From: Candidatus Absconditabacteria bacterium | Lineage (GTDB): Bacteria; Patescibacteriota; Gracilibacteria; Absconditabacterales; Absconditicoccaceae | Assembly: GCA_028685875.1 (NCBI GenBank) | Contig: JAQUDD010000003.1 | Location: forward strand, 59,561-123,560 | DNA: 64,000 nucleotides | Direction: 5' to 3' | The notes under the pieces: generated by a model | The model's input: the letters and a program-made list of their open reading frames with translations, nothing else | What the model was told of the DNA's origin: nothing | The model's database searches: none | Part shown: one piece after another, positions 10,238-18,380 of the stretch | Numbering within the stretch: the stretch's first letter is position 1 | Layout: every line of letters starts with the position of its first letter | Program-made: the position numbers and the translations under genes

Positions 10238-10831
10238 TTAGCTGTCTTCTTTTGTCTCAAGTTGTTTGATGTAGTGTAGAATATTTGTCATCAGCTTTTC
10301 GTAGTTGATATGTTCTTCTAATAATTTTAAGGAGAGCTGATAATTAAAATCTTTGGTTTCTTCTCCTACTTTGTCTACAGGGACTTTTAGGAGTAGGCGA
10401 GGAAGTTGAAAATGTTGAGCGACGATTTCTATCCCTCGGCTTTCCATATCAACATAAATTTCTCTCCCTTCAAATCCTTCTAAGTATTTACTGTCGTCTA
10501 CAATGTGTTCACTGGAGACTATATTCCTTAATTTTCCAAATTCTAAAAAAATCGGGACTATACTCTCTTTTTTGGTATGGAGGTTAGTGATGGATGCTAT
10601 TTGAATACTCTCTTCTTTCCTATCTAGATAGCCACAAACTCCAATATTTAGAATAAAATATTGTTCTTCTTTCTGGGTGAGATATTTGGTAAGAGTCTTT
10701 ATGGTTTCATAATTCCCTATTCCTGTGCAAAGATATTCGATAGGAAGTTTTGTCTTGAGATCCAGATTTTTTATTTGCTTTCTAATACTTTTTACTTCTG
10801 AAGGAGTGGCTGTACAGAGAAGAATTTTCAT
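10238..10831 (-). CDS. Nucleoside phosphorylase/MTAN-like protein, 197 aa
   Basis: ATG 10831 to TAA 10238, no in-frame TGA. The order of elements fits the PNP/UDP phosphorylase-MTA/SAH nucleosidase fold: the start KILLCTATPSEV, ILNIGVCGYLD (Gly-rich loop), then YVDMESRGIEIVAQHFQLP, the usual substrate-binding MExE-like strand, and VDKVGEET. The family cleaves the glycosidic bond of nucleosides or related compounds such as futalosine. The Asp of the C-terminal catalytic region is not obvious, so the substrate is unclear. It stands alone between divergent and convergent neighbours. Confidence 0.65.
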   Translation of the reverse strand: MKILLCTATPSEVKSIRKQIKNLDLKTKLPIEYLCTGIGNYETIKTLTKYLTQKEEQYFILNIGVCGYLDRKEESIQIASITNLHTKKESIVPIFLEFGKLRNIVSSEHIVDDSKYLEGFEGREIYVDMESRGIEIVAQHFQLPRLLLKVPVDKVGEETKDFNYQLSLKLLEEHINYEKLMTNILHYIKQLETKEDS

Positions 10832-10957
10832 TCGAGAGGGGATGTTGATAAATTTTCCTCATTTTAGGGAAAGGATTTTTTTCTTCAAGTAGAGCTTGTT
10901 TTTTCTTTTTGGAATGTTACAAAAAATCAGACCTGTTTTTTGTTTTCTGTATAGCAA

Positions 10958-11401
10958 ATGAAAGTAGTAATTTTGGAAAATATTCGTAGTGCCTACAATG
11001 TTGGGAATGTGATTCGTACGGCGGATGCACTTGGGTGGAAAGTCTGGATTATTGGATATACTCCTTCGCCTCTTGATAATCCCAAAGTGCGTAAAACTTC
11101 TCTTTGAGCAGAAGAAAGTGTGGGGATAGAGCAGTTTGACTCTTCTTTAGATGCGATCAACAGAGCAAAAGAACTCTGACTGCAGGTGATTGCTGCGGAG
11201 ATTACAGATGATGCACTTGCTTTATGATCTTTCGAAGCTTCGGAAGATATTGCGATGATCTTTGGAAATGAGGTGGAGGGTGTGCTTTCTACTACTTTAC
11301 AGAAAGTTGATCAGGTGGTTTTTATTCCTATGTGAGGAGTGAAAGAATCGTTTAATATTGGACAGAGTGCGGCTATTTTTATGTGGGAACTGGGGAAATA
11401 A
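10958..11401 (+). CDS. TrmH/SpoU-family RNA 2'-O-methyltransferase
   Basis: A 147-aa SPOUT enzyme that methylates ribose in tRNA or rRNA with SAM. Motif 1 is NIRSAYNVGNVIRTADALGW, motif 2 is IFGNEVEGV, and motif 3 is IPMGGVKESFNIGQSAAIF, forming the trefoil knot SAM pocket. One Gly of PMGG comes from TGA, as do several others. The length is that of the minimal TrmL/TrmH-like core with no extension. It starts at ATG 10958 and is followed 44 nt later by dedA. The RNA target cannot be told from the sequence. Confidence 0.85.
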
Positions 11402-11445
11402 AAGACTTTTAGCTATCCTTCTTTTTACTTTTTTATTCTTTCTTT

Positions 11446-12123
11446 ATGTTTGAATCTTTATGGGATCTTATTCTTTATCTTATTGATTTTATTCTTCATA
11501 TTGACCAACACCTCTGAGAAATTATTAATAATTATGGGACTGCAACTTATGCGATTCTTTTTGGAATTGTCTTTGTGGAGACATGACTTGTTATTATGCC
11601 TTTTCTTCCAGGGGATTCTTTGCTTTTTGCTGCTGGCGCTTTTGCTGCTAGGCCAGATATTATATTGGATATCTTTGTATTATGGGGATTGATTTTTGTT
11701 GCGGCGGTGCTTGGAGATACGGTAAATTATGAGATTGGAAAATATTTGGGGAAGAAGGCTTTTACAAAATATCCAAAAATTCTTAAGCCTCAATACTTAG
11801 AAAAAACGGAAAAATTTTATGATAAACATGGTGCTATGACCATCATCTATGCAAGGTTTGTCCCTATTGTGCGTACTTTTGCTCCTTTTGTGGCGGGAGT
11901 TGGAAAGATGAAATATCTTAAATTCTTTTCTTATAATGTGGTAGGAGGTTTTGTTCGGTCAACCTTATTTCTTTGGGTTGGGTATTTCTTTGGAAATATC
12001 AGTTTTGTGCAAGAATATTTTTCTCTAATTATCTTAGCGATTATTTTTATTTCGGTTCTCCCTATGTTGATTGCTTGGTTGACGCAAATGATTAAGAATA
12101 AGAAACTTTCAACGAACAAATAA
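11446..12123 (+). CDS. DedA-family membrane protein, 225 aa
   Basis: Integral membrane protein of the DedA/SNARE-associated family, implicated in flipping of polyprenyl-phosphate or phospholipids. Family marks: GIVFVETGLVIMPFLPGDSL (Gly from TGA), a GDTVNYEIGKYLGKKAF loop, KTEKFYDKHGAMTIIYARFVP and RTFAPFVAGVGKM, then several hydrophobic helices. The first ATG (11446) gives the full-length family N-terminus; a start at the internal ATG 11596 would remove the first helix. Two in-frame TGA codons lie near the N-terminus. Confidence 0.88.
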
Positions 12124-12191
12124 TATCTTGAAAAAACGGACTACAACACTATATTTTTCTCAGGTTTTTATTTTTTTCTATTTTTAAAATC

Positions 12192-12542
12192 ATGGCAAAA
12201 GCGAGTACTAGGAAAATCATTGTTCGAGTAATTATTATTTTGTTTCTTATTTCTTCAGCTCTCACTTCACTTATTTACCTTTTCCAGACTCCTGTGGTAG
12301 ATGATGTTTTGGACAGTGATGTAGATATTCAGGCTTATGTGGAACCAGGAATAGAGGTTGTAGTTCCTGATGGAACCACTGTTGATGTGAATAATCCGGA
12401 AGATAATGATCTTCAAGTAGTGGTATTAGAAGATGATACGAGAACAGAAATGGATCAAGTGGTGGAGGTTCTTTTAGAAGATGGAAGCATTGATACTCCA
12501 ACTGTTGCAGATTTTTCTGATAGTTTGCAGGTTTCTCAATAA
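12192..12542 (+). CDS. Membrane-anchored acidic hypothetical protein, 116 aa
   Basis: A basic start (KASTRK) is followed by one membrane helix (about residues 9-30) and an acidic, Val/Asp-rich outer tail, with runs such as VVDDVLDSDVD and EVVVPDGTTVDVNNPEDN. No in-frame TGA. No family is recognised. It lies 68 nt after dedA and 13 nt before the alanyl-tRNA editing gene, on the same strand, so it is probably co-transcribed. Confidence 0.65.
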   Translation: MAKASTRKIIVRVIIILFLISSALTSLIYLFQTPVVDDVLDSDVDIQAYVEPGIEVVVPDGTTVDVNNPEDNDLQVVVLEDDTRTEMDQVVEVLLEDGSIDTPTVADFSDSLQVSQ

Positions 12543-12555
12543 TTTTAAAATATAT

Positions 12556-13479
12556 ATGTGTATTACGATGAAACTCCAAGTAAATCCCGAACAAAGATAC
12601 GCTAAAATGAGAGCACATACTGCGACACATTTGCTTCATGCGGAACTTGCTCAGATTTTTCCCACCACTAAACAGGCGGGATCCCTTGTAGATATTGATC
12701 TTTTGAGATTTGATTTTTACGCGGAGAGGTTGCTTACTCAAAGAGAATTGCAAGAGTTGGAAATTACTATTAATCAACATATTTATGAAGCATTGCCTGT
12801 AGAGTTGATTGAGACTTCTTTTACTGAGGCTCAGAAGTTTGGAGCTAAGGCGTTTTTTGAGGAAAAGTATGGAGATGAAGTGAGGATAATTCGTATTATG
12901 AAAGGAGAGGATCCTCTTTCTGTTGAACTCTGTGGAGGAACGCATGTTTCTAATACCAAGGAAATTGGTGCGTTTACGATTCTTTCTCAGGAAGCAGTTG
13001 CTTCAGGGATTAAAAGGCTGACCGCGATTACTGGACCAAAAGTGATTGAGAAGATTAATCAGGAAGAATCTCTGCTTGATAGTCTGGTAGAGCAATTTGC
13101 TATTAAATCTTATGCTCAAATTCCAGAAAAGGCGACAAAAATGTTCAAAGAATATGAAGAAATGGAATCAAAGCTGGAAGGTATGGAAAGTCAGCTTATT
13201 CATTCTTTACTTCAATCTGCTCCGAGAAGATCTACTGTAGATTTCACTATTATTATTGAGGTTCCTTCTGATACTAATTTTAAAGTTCTTGGGCATATTG
13301 CAAAAGACATTTTTAAGGACGCTTCTTCTATTTTGCTTTATTCTTCCGAAGGGAATTATCTTATCATTAGCGATGGATCTATTTCTGCAAAATCTCTTGC
13401 ACACAAATATCAACTCAGGGGAGGTGGATCGGATACTGCTGCTCAGGGGAAAGATCCTCAAGTAACTCAGATTTCTTAG
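12556..13479 (+). CDS. Stand-alone alanyl-tRNA editing (AlaX/AlaRS C-half) protein
   Basis: At 307 aa it contains only the second half of alanyl-tRNA synthetase. The tRNA-SAD editing domain has zinc-binding RAHTATHLLHAEL (HxxxH) and ELCGGTHVSNTKEIG, and it is followed by a coiled-coil linker and a C-Ala/DHHA1 domain ending in LRGGGSDTAAQGKDP. The family hydrolyses Ser-tRNA(Ala) and Gly-tRNA(Ala). The adenylation half is absent, and the gene upstream is unrelated. Starts at ATG 12556 or 12568 are possible. It is either a free-standing editing factor or one half of a split AlaRS; only the rest of the genome can decide. Confidence 0.85.
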   Translation: MCITMKLQVNPEQRYAKMRAHTATHLLHAELAQIFPTTKQAGSLVDIDLLRFDFYAERLLTQRELQELEITINQHIYEALPVELIETSFTEAQKFGAKAFFEEKYGDEVRIIRIMKGEDPLSVELCGGTHVSNTKEIGAFTILSQEAVASGIKRLTAITGPKVIEKINQEESLLDSLVEQFAIKSYAQIPEKATKMFKEYEEMESKLEGMESQLIHSLLQSAPRRSTVDFTIIIEVPSDTNFKVLGHIAKDIFKDASSILLYSSEGNYLIISDGSISAKSLAHKYQLRGGGSDTAAQGKDPQVTQIS

Positions 13480-13501
13480 TTTACTTTCTATTTTTCTACT
13501 T

Positions 13502-13834
13502 ATGAAAAAACTCTTTCTTCTTGGTTTTGTTCTCCTTCCTTTTATTGCTGGATGTGAGGTTTGATTTGCTCCTGATTTGAATGTGAGCGTCGATATTGTA
13601 GTTGGTTCTGGTCAGGAATATCTTTCTGGTGCATGGGGGACTGCTAAAGACTATGCGAGTGGTTTTTATTCTGATCAGGTACAACCTTTTGTTGATGCGG
13701 CTAAGGTTGAGGTAGATTCAGCGGTACAGACTGCAAAGGATGCTTATAATACTGAGGTGGAGAAAATTAATGATAGAATTCAAGAAAAAGCTGATCAAGC
13801 AAAAGATGAGGTAAATAAGATTAAAGTGGAGTAA
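13502..13834 (+). CDS. Small lipoprotein with amphipathic helix, 110 aa
   Basis: MKKLFLLGFVLLPFIAGC is a textbook lipoprotein signal with lipobox IAGC, so the mature protein starts at Cys18. One TGA follows three codons later and is read as Gly. The mature part is a long charged helix (about residues 55-110) rich in Ala, Asp, Glu and Lys, with an apolipoprotein/LEA-like pattern. It follows the editing gene by 22 nt. Just after the stop, GAGTAATACTC plus a T-rich stretch (13829-13850) may be a weak terminator. Confidence 0.75.
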
Positions 13835-13952
13835 TACTCTGCTTTTTTATTCGACCATATGCTAATTATTTTTTTGACCAATAAAAACTTTAATATCTTT
13901 ATATTAAATATCTGTAATGTCAACTTAAAATGTTGTTTTCTTCTTCAGCTTT

Positions 13953-13980
13953 TTGCATCTTTGGATTTTCGGAGTATACT
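13953..13980 (+). promoter_or_regulatory. Sigma-70-type promoter for the RNA candidate
   Basis: TTGCAT at 13953-13958 and TATACT at 13975-13980 are separated by 16 nt, close to the -35/-10 consensus. A transcription start near 13987 would precede the structured region with no ORF. Confidence 0.5.
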
Positions 13981-13986
13981 TTACCT

Positions 13987-14242
13987 AGCACAAGTAACTT
14001 ACCATAAGGTTCTCACCACACATGATACCCCTATACTAGGTTGCTTTGCTACGGAAGTATTCTTCCACCCTATCCAGACTTACTACCCAATTAGGTCGGA
14101 TAGAATACGGTCAGCTTCGAGATGTTTTTTCTTTCAATCTGTATAAGTGCTTTGTCTTGATAAAGTTTTTATACCGGTTGTATGAAACCGGCTCTTGAAG
14201 CTGATCATACGACACGGAGAGTTTGCTCTCTGTGTTTTTTTG
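13987..14242 (+). ncRNA. Structured non-coding RNA candidate, about 255 nt
   Basis: The 452-nt gap 13835-14286 has no convincing gene. Instead it shows a promoter-like pair, several stems and a strong terminator. Stems on the plus strand: GGAAG-TATT-CTTCC (about 14053-14066), TATCC (about 14081-14085) pairing with GGATA (about 14098-14102) around an inner GAC...GTC stem, TCAGCTTC (14111-14118) with GAAGCTGA (14197-14204), CCGGTT with AACCGG inside that, then the terminator. No homology to tmRNA, SRP RNA or RNase P RNA could be confirmed by reading. The identity is unknown and the 5' end is an estimate. Confidence 0.5.
14212..14242 (+). terminator. Strong rho-independent terminator
   Basis: ACACGGAGAG, a TTTG loop and CTCTCTGTGT make a 10-bp stem (one G-U pair) followed by seven T. 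It ends the RNA candidate on the plus strand. Confidence 0.85.
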
Positions 14243-14286
14243 TATTCAAAAAAGAAAAGTCAGACTTTTTTTCTCTGTTTTTGCCT

Positions 14287-15309
14287 TTAATGTTTCTCAC
14301 GTAGTTTCGTATATCGATTGAATACCTTATAGAGAAACGTATTGAGTATGAGATCAAAATTCCCATAAAGTTCGATCTTTGTTCCTCAGAGAGATTCTTT
14401 GAATTTACTTACTCCAATAAGAGGATGATCATCAAATCCTGTAGGAGCTCCTCCAAGCATATCACAGTAGAGATATCCATGTTCTCTTGCTCGTTGAAAG
14501 ACTTTGAATTTGAGATAATGCTGTCCACCGGTATTATTATTCCCTCTCTCGGCGAATCCGTAAAGATACACCAGATGTCCGTCATCTAGGAGGCAAATAT
14601 TCCCGGAAACTATTTCTCCATTTAATTCAGTGATGAATATCTCCCCTTTCCCTGTTTCCTTTAGGAAATCCATGAGACTATAGAATTGTTTTTTCGTCAC
14701 TGGATTGAATCCTTTATCACTTCAGACTTTTGTCCACTTTTCATAGAAAGTCTCGTATTGTTCTGGATTTGCAATCTTGAATTCTACCTTTTTCTTCATT
14801 CCTTTTCTTACTTTTTCTTTAGCTCCAGAATTCATTTCTGCGATAAGTTCTTCGTCTGTTTTGGTCATTGAGTAGATAATATTACTTTGGGGCATATTTT
14901 CTCTAAAAGCGAGTTTAAGAGGATATTCTTCTTGAATCTTTTTGCGTAGAGAGAGCCTCATCTGTTTGATATCTTTTACAAACTCAGATTCTCTCATCCC
15001 ACAGTTTTCAAAGCTGATAATCTCATTGATACATCCCAACTGGAAGGAAATATTCCCTCGTGATTTACTATATTCTTTTTTTATTCTTTGTAGTTCGCTT
15101 CTGATATAATCGGGATCAGAGGGGAGTAGGATACCCATGATTTGGTATCGTTGTAAGCTGATTGGTCAGATTTTTTTCTTTTTGATTAATCCAAAATATT
15201 CTTTCCCAAAAAGTCTGATGGAAAATGTATCTTTTTGATAGACTTTGGATTGGATGTCTTTCCAGATCTGAGTTTGGTAGAGATTATAATATTCCTGTTT
15301 GAGTACCAT
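14287..15309 (-). CDS. FemAB/FemX-like peptidyltransferase, 340 aa
   Basis: The family adds amino acids from aminoacyl-tRNA to the peptide side chain of lipid II, building peptidoglycan cross-bridges. The GNAT-like halves are visible: the start LKQEYYNLYQTQIWKD, GPILLPSDPD-like β-strands, SGAKEKVRKGMKKKVEF (a basic coiled region), SGNICLLDDGHLVYLYGFAE, and a C-terminal MLGGAPTGFDDHPLIGVSKFK block that is characteristic of the group. TGA codons at 15166, 14722 and 14386 (plus-strand coordinates) are read as Gly. The frame starts at ATG 15309 and ends in TAA at 14287. Confidence 0.75.
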
Positions 15310-15409
15310 AGGTCGTGTGACAATAAATTGCTGATGCAAATGTTAAGGAATTGAGAGAGAAAAACAAGGTATTGAAAAAAATCTGATATGTTACCAGATT
15401 TTTGGTTTG

Positions 15410-15763
15410 TTATTCTGTTTCGTATTCTACTTCAAGGGTAATTTTTTCTGGGACAATCGCTTTGGGTACGATGATTTGTAAGGTATTGTCTGCAGTAAGT
15501 TTGCTATGTATTTTATCAAAATATACTTGGGGTGGAATGTCAATGATCAATTCGATAGGTCCTCGATAGCATTCTTCTTGGATAGGAAGACAGGATTCTT
15601 TTAATTGGGGTTTAATTCTCATTCCCTTAATCTGGAGCCTATAGTCTTGGATCTTTACTTCAATGCTTTCCTTTTTGACTGCACCTAGAGGTAAAATGAT
15701 CAGAACTTCTTGAGGAGATTCGTACATATCATAGGGTATTGCAGGGGTGTTTGTGCTATTCAT
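15410..15763 (-). CDS. Hsp20/alpha-crystallin small heat-shock protein
   Basis: At 117 aa it consists almost only of the alpha-crystallin domain. It has YESPQEVLIILPLGAVKKES (strands β2-β3), SIEVKIQDYRLQIKG, CYRGPIELIIDIPPQVYFDKI and an 'L..DNTLQIIVPK' end strand. Such proteins hold unfolded clients in the cytoplasm. No in-frame TGA. It lies 24 nt downstream of lepB on the same strand. Confidence 0.75.
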   Translation of the reverse strand: MNSTNTPAIPYDMYESPQEVLIILPLGAVKKESIEVKIQDYRLQIKGMRIKPQLKESCLPIQEECYRGPIELIIDIPPQVYFDKIHSKLTADNTLQIIVPKAIVPEKITLEVEYETE

Positions 15764-15787
15764 CGTTCTACTACAAGGAAAGTAAAA

Positions 15788-16402
15788 TTAGAATTTTCAG
15801 AAATCTGGATAGAGTCTTACTCGTACTTTCCCGATTAAATCAGGACTTTTTACGAGGTAGTTTGCTCCTGGATAACACTGGATACCAAAACAGCAGAGAG
15901 AATCTGTTGTGCGACCTCTATTGTCTCCCATTACAAAATATCCTCCTTCCACTTCAAATTCTTCTTTTCCACAGCTGGCAATAGTCATAGTGTATTGGGG
16001 AAGATACTCTTCTTTGAGTTCTTCACAGTTAAGTCCTAGACTTGTTGTTACGAGAGATCCAGCAGGAGTATTTTCTGAACAAATATATACTTTCTCGTTC
16101 TTTACAAGAACGGTTTCTCCGGGTAATCCAATAACTCTTTTAATATAGGGAAGATTTTTCCCATCAGGAACAAAAACGATCACATCACCTCTGTCAAAAC
16201 TGGAGAATCTTTGAGTGCCTTTTTCTACAATGATCCAGTCTTTCTCTGCGAAATTTGGCATCATACTTGCTCCTAATACGGTGTAGGGAGTAGCTACAAA
16301 GAATCTGATAAATAAAATGATTCCGAACACAAGCACCAAGAATGCTATTAAATCAAATACTTCTGATCAAAATTTTATTGCTTTAGTTTTCCATGTACTC
16401 AT
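15788..16402 (-). CDS. lepB: Signal peptidase I
   Basis: Membrane-bound leader peptidase that removes signal peptides from exported proteins. A cytoplasmic start and a single N-terminal helix (about residues 18-38) are followed by box B VLGASMMPNF with the catalytic Ser, box C/D YIKRVIGLPG with the catalytic Lys, and box E GYFVMGDNRGRTTDS. The start ATG 16402 adds the anchor helix. Gly from TGA occurs at plus-strand 16367 and 15797, the latter giving the C-terminal GKF. 204 aa is normal. Given the many secreted giants in this window, this enzyme is heavily used. Confidence 0.93.
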
Positions 16403-16484
16403 CTATCGTTTCGATTATTATTCTAATAAAAAGAGAGGAGATTCTTGTCTCCTTTGGGAGGGGATAGGGATTTATTTTGATTAT

Positions 16485-16877
16485 TTAGAAAGGCATCTCT
16501 TCATCAATATTCTCCAAGCTTTCTGTTTCAAAAGTTTCTGAATCCCCCTTTGTATCTAAAAAGATAAAGCTGTCCACGATAATTTCTGTAGAGAATTTCT
16601 CTGCTCCTTCACTGTTTTGCCATTTTCTTGTTCTAAGTCTCCCTTCTACATAAACTCTTTTCCCTTTTACGAGGTATTTCCCTAATACTTCTGCTCCTTT
16701 CCCATAAGCTACACATCTATGATATTCGGCGTCTTCCATCATATTCCCGTCTTTATTTTTGTACTTTCTGTTGGTAGCGACCGTGAAATTTACTACAGGA
16801 GTTCCTGTGCTTTCAATCGTTTTTACTTCTAGATTGTTGGTCGATCTTCCAATCAGCATGACCTTATTCAAATCCAT
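16485..16877 (-). CDS. ssb: Single-stranded DNA-binding protein
   Basis: A 130-aa SSB with the OB fold: it starts MDLNKVMLIGRSTNNLEVKT, continues with PVVNFTVATNR, HRCVAYGKGAEVL and VYVEGRLRTRKW, then an acidic linker ending in EEMPF, the partner-binding C-terminal tip. It forms tetramers on ssDNA during replication and repair. No in-frame TGA. It is the first gene of a likely ssb-lepB-hsp20-femAB run. Confidence 0.95.
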   Translation of the reverse strand: MDLNKVMLIGRSTNNLEVKTIESTGTPVVNFTVATNRKYKNKDGNMMEDAEYHRCVAYGKGAEVLGKYLVKGKRVYVEGRLRTRKWQNSEGAEKFSTEIIVDSFIFLDTKGDSETFETESLENIDEEMPF

Positions 16878-17010
16878 GATTCTAATACATTAGAGGATAA
16901 AAATACTGAAGAAAATAGTATCTTACCCGTATAAGTAGTAATATTCGGAAGAAAATCAAATCTTTTTTATTAGAAAGCTGATTTTTAGTCAGATTTGGAA
17001 GATTTTGCTA

Positions 17011-17034
17011 AAAAAAATAATCCCCAGAGGGATT
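17011..17034 (-). terminator. Terminator of the tRNA cluster
   Basis: On the minus strand AATCCC and GGGATT pair around a short loop and are followed by a run of T (plus-strand A at 17011-17017). It ends the six-tRNA/rpsT transcript. Confidence 0.7.
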
Positions 17035-17065
17035 CTAGGAGAACTTTTTCATTGTGCTGCTAAAC

Positions 17066-17138
17066 TGGGCGTGGTTGGTTTCGAACCAACGACCAATCGG
17101 TTATGAGCCGACTGCTCTAACCCCTGAGCTACACACCC
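17066..17138 (-). tRNA. tRNA-Met/Ile2 (CAT)
   Basis: Acceptor GGGTGTG/CACGCCC, anticodon CAT, T-arm GGTTCGAAACC. CCA is not encoded. CAT could be elongator Met or, after lysidine modification, Ile2; the sequence alone does not decide. Confidence 0.85.
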
Positions 17139-17164
17139 ATGAAAAAGGTTAGCAATTCTTTTAA

Positions 17165-17241
17165 TGGTGGGTGATATAGGACTCGAACCTATGACCCCCT
17201 GCTTGTAAGGCAGATGCTCTAGCCAACTGAGCTAATCACCC
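17165..17241 (-). tRNA. tRNA-Val (TAC)
   Basis: Acceptor GGGTGAT/ATCACCC, anticodon loop CTTACAA giving TAC, T-loop GGTTCGAGTCC. CCA is encoded (complement at 17165-17167). Confidence 0.93.
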
Positions 17242-17252
17242 ATGAAAAAGAA

Positions 17253-17327
17253 TGGCGGTCCTAGGGGGAATCGAACCCCCGTTAGAAGATTGAAAGTCTC
17301 CTGTCCTAACCACTAGACGATAGGACC
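17253..17327 (-). tRNA. tRNA-Glu (TTC)
   Basis: Acceptor GGTCCTA/TAGGACC, anticodon loop CTTTCAA giving TTC, T-loop GGTTCGATTCC, encoded CCA. It lies 11 nt from tRNA-Val. Confidence 0.93.
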
Positions 17328-17350
17328 ACAAAGAATCTCAACTCTAGAAA

Positions 17351-17427
17351 TGGCGGGATGGAAGGGACTCGAACCCTCGACCTCCTGCGTGACAGGCAGG
17401 CGTTCTAACCAGCTGAACTACCACCCC
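17351..17427 (-). tRNA. tRNA-Asp (GTC)
   Basis: Acceptor GGGGTGG/CCATCCC, anticodon GTC, T-loop GGTTCGAGTCC, encoded CCA. Confidence 0.93.
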
Positions 17428-17462
17428 ATTGCCATTTTTCTATTCACTGAGACCATTTAATT

Positions 17463-17535
17463 AGCCAGCTGTCGGAATCGAACCGACAACCTACCGCTTA
17501 CAAGGCGGTTGCTCTGCCAATTGAGCTAAGCTGGC
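17463..17535 (-). tRNA. tRNA-Thr (TGT)
   Basis: Acceptor GCCAGCT/AGCTGGC, anticodon loop CTTGTAA giving TGT, T-loop GGTTCGATTCC. No encoded CCA. Confidence 0.93.
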
Positions 17536-17558
17536 ATAGCACCCAAAAGGGTGGTTGA

Positions 17559-17825
17559 TTATTTCGATTGAGCAGCGTGGAACATTTTTGACATTCTTGC
17601 TTTTTTTCTTGCCGCGTTTCTAGGTTTCAAGATTCCGACTTTTAAGCATTTATCTATTCTTTTGAAGATGTGGCTCAATTGCTCTAGAGTCACTGATTCT
17701 CCTTTTTCGATAGATTTTGTGAATTTCTTCATTGCCATTTTCATCTTTATTTTGAAGTCCTTATTTCTTGCTTCAAGTTTCTGAGACCTGTTCATGGCTT
17801 TTTTTGCTGATTTTGTGATAGGCAT
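17559..17825 (-). CDS. rpsT: 30S ribosomal protein S20
   Basis: An 88-aa basic helical protein that binds 16S rRNA early in 30S assembly. It begins MPITKSAKKAMNRSQKLEAR and ends NAARKKARMSKMFHAAQ, both typical of S20. ATG 17825 gives the normal S20 length. No in-frame TGA. It sits between tRNA-Asn and tRNA-Thr on the same strand, so it is likely part of the tRNA transcript. Confidence 0.93.
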   Translation of the reverse strand: MPITKSAKKAMNRSQKLEARNKDFKIKMKMAMKKFTKSIEKGESVTLEQLSHIFKRIDKCLKVGILKPRNAARKKARMSKMFHAAQSK

Positions 17826-17857
17826 GATCAAACTCCTGATAATAAAATAGAATCACT

Positions 17858-17929
17858 CTCCGGGGGTGGGGTTCGAACCCACGGCCAATTGGTTAACAGC
17901 CAACTGCTCTACCGCTGAGCTACCCCGGA
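17858..17929 (-). tRNA. tRNA-Asn (GTT)
   Basis: Acceptor TCCGGGG/CCCCGGA, anticodon loop CTGTTAA giving GTT, T-loop GGTTCGAACCC. No encoded CCA. First gene of the tRNA cluster. Confidence 0.93.
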
Positions 17930-17948
17930 ATGTCTTAGTAAGTAGTGA

Positions 17949-18010
17949 ATCCACGGCACTATTGGTTAATCCTGCAGTATTGTGGGACTTTACTCCAAAG
18001 TTACCCCGGA
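17949..18010 (-). pseudogene. Decayed tRNA-Asn copy
   Basis: Immediately upstream of tRNA-Asn, the plus-strand text ATCCACGGCACTATTGGTTA followed later by TTACCCCGGAA parallels the intact gene's CCCACGGCCAATTGGTTAAC and CTACCCCGGAA in the same order and spacing. The T-arm stem, anticodon region and 3' acceptor half are lost, so it cannot fold. It looks like a tandem duplication that has degenerated. Confidence 0.5.
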
Positions 18011-18303
18011 ATAGCTATTAACTCCATAGGTGCAGCTATGTATATAAAACTAATTCCTATTTTCAAGGGGAAATCAGACTTTTTTTATCTTTGGCTTTTT
18101 ATCTCATTTCTCTCAAAAAAAAGGGTCATTTTTTTATTTTGCTATTTTTTGTTTTCCTTTGTTCTTTCTTTGTTGTCCTTGTTGGAATAAGTCTTGTTTT
18201 TTGATAAAGAATTGAAAAAGCAGCTCAAAAGATTATTCTAGACCCGAGTTTTATTTTTTTCTTCGTTTCTATGCAGAAAAGACTTTTGGTTCTTGTTTCT
18301 TTG

Positions 18304-18342
18304 TAATGATAATAATCATTATGAATAGTAATCATTATGAAT
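18304..18342. promoter_or_regulatory. Operator-like inverted and direct repeats before gatB
   Basis: TAATGAT (18304-18310) and ATCATTA (18315-18321) form a perfect inverted repeat with a 4-nt spacer, and ATCATTATGAAT recurs at 18315 and 18331. The half-sites resemble Fur-type boxes, but the spacing differs. It lies 40-75 nt before the gatB start. The rest of 18011-18380 holds nothing that I can identify beyond AT-rich sequence. Confidence 0.35.
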
Positions 18343-18380
18343 TAGTATATTAATTTTTAATTTTCTTTTTTCTTTCATTT

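Noticed and set aside
11450..11692. Plus-strand frame overlapping dedA
   Set aside because: It is Leu/Phe-rich because it is frame-shifted from the dedA helices; the DedA motifs are in the other frame.
12271..12945. Minus-strand open frame across the 116-aa gene and AlaX
   Set aside because: It is the antisense of two well-supported genes and has no recognisable product.
13960..14220. RNase P RNA on the minus strand
   Set aside because: Some blocks resemble M1 RNA (GTAGTAAGTC, GGTAAAG...ACTCC), but the P4 consensus GAGGAAAGTC is not intact, the segment folds as another hairpin, and the conserved 3' half (ACAGAA...GGCTTA) is missing.
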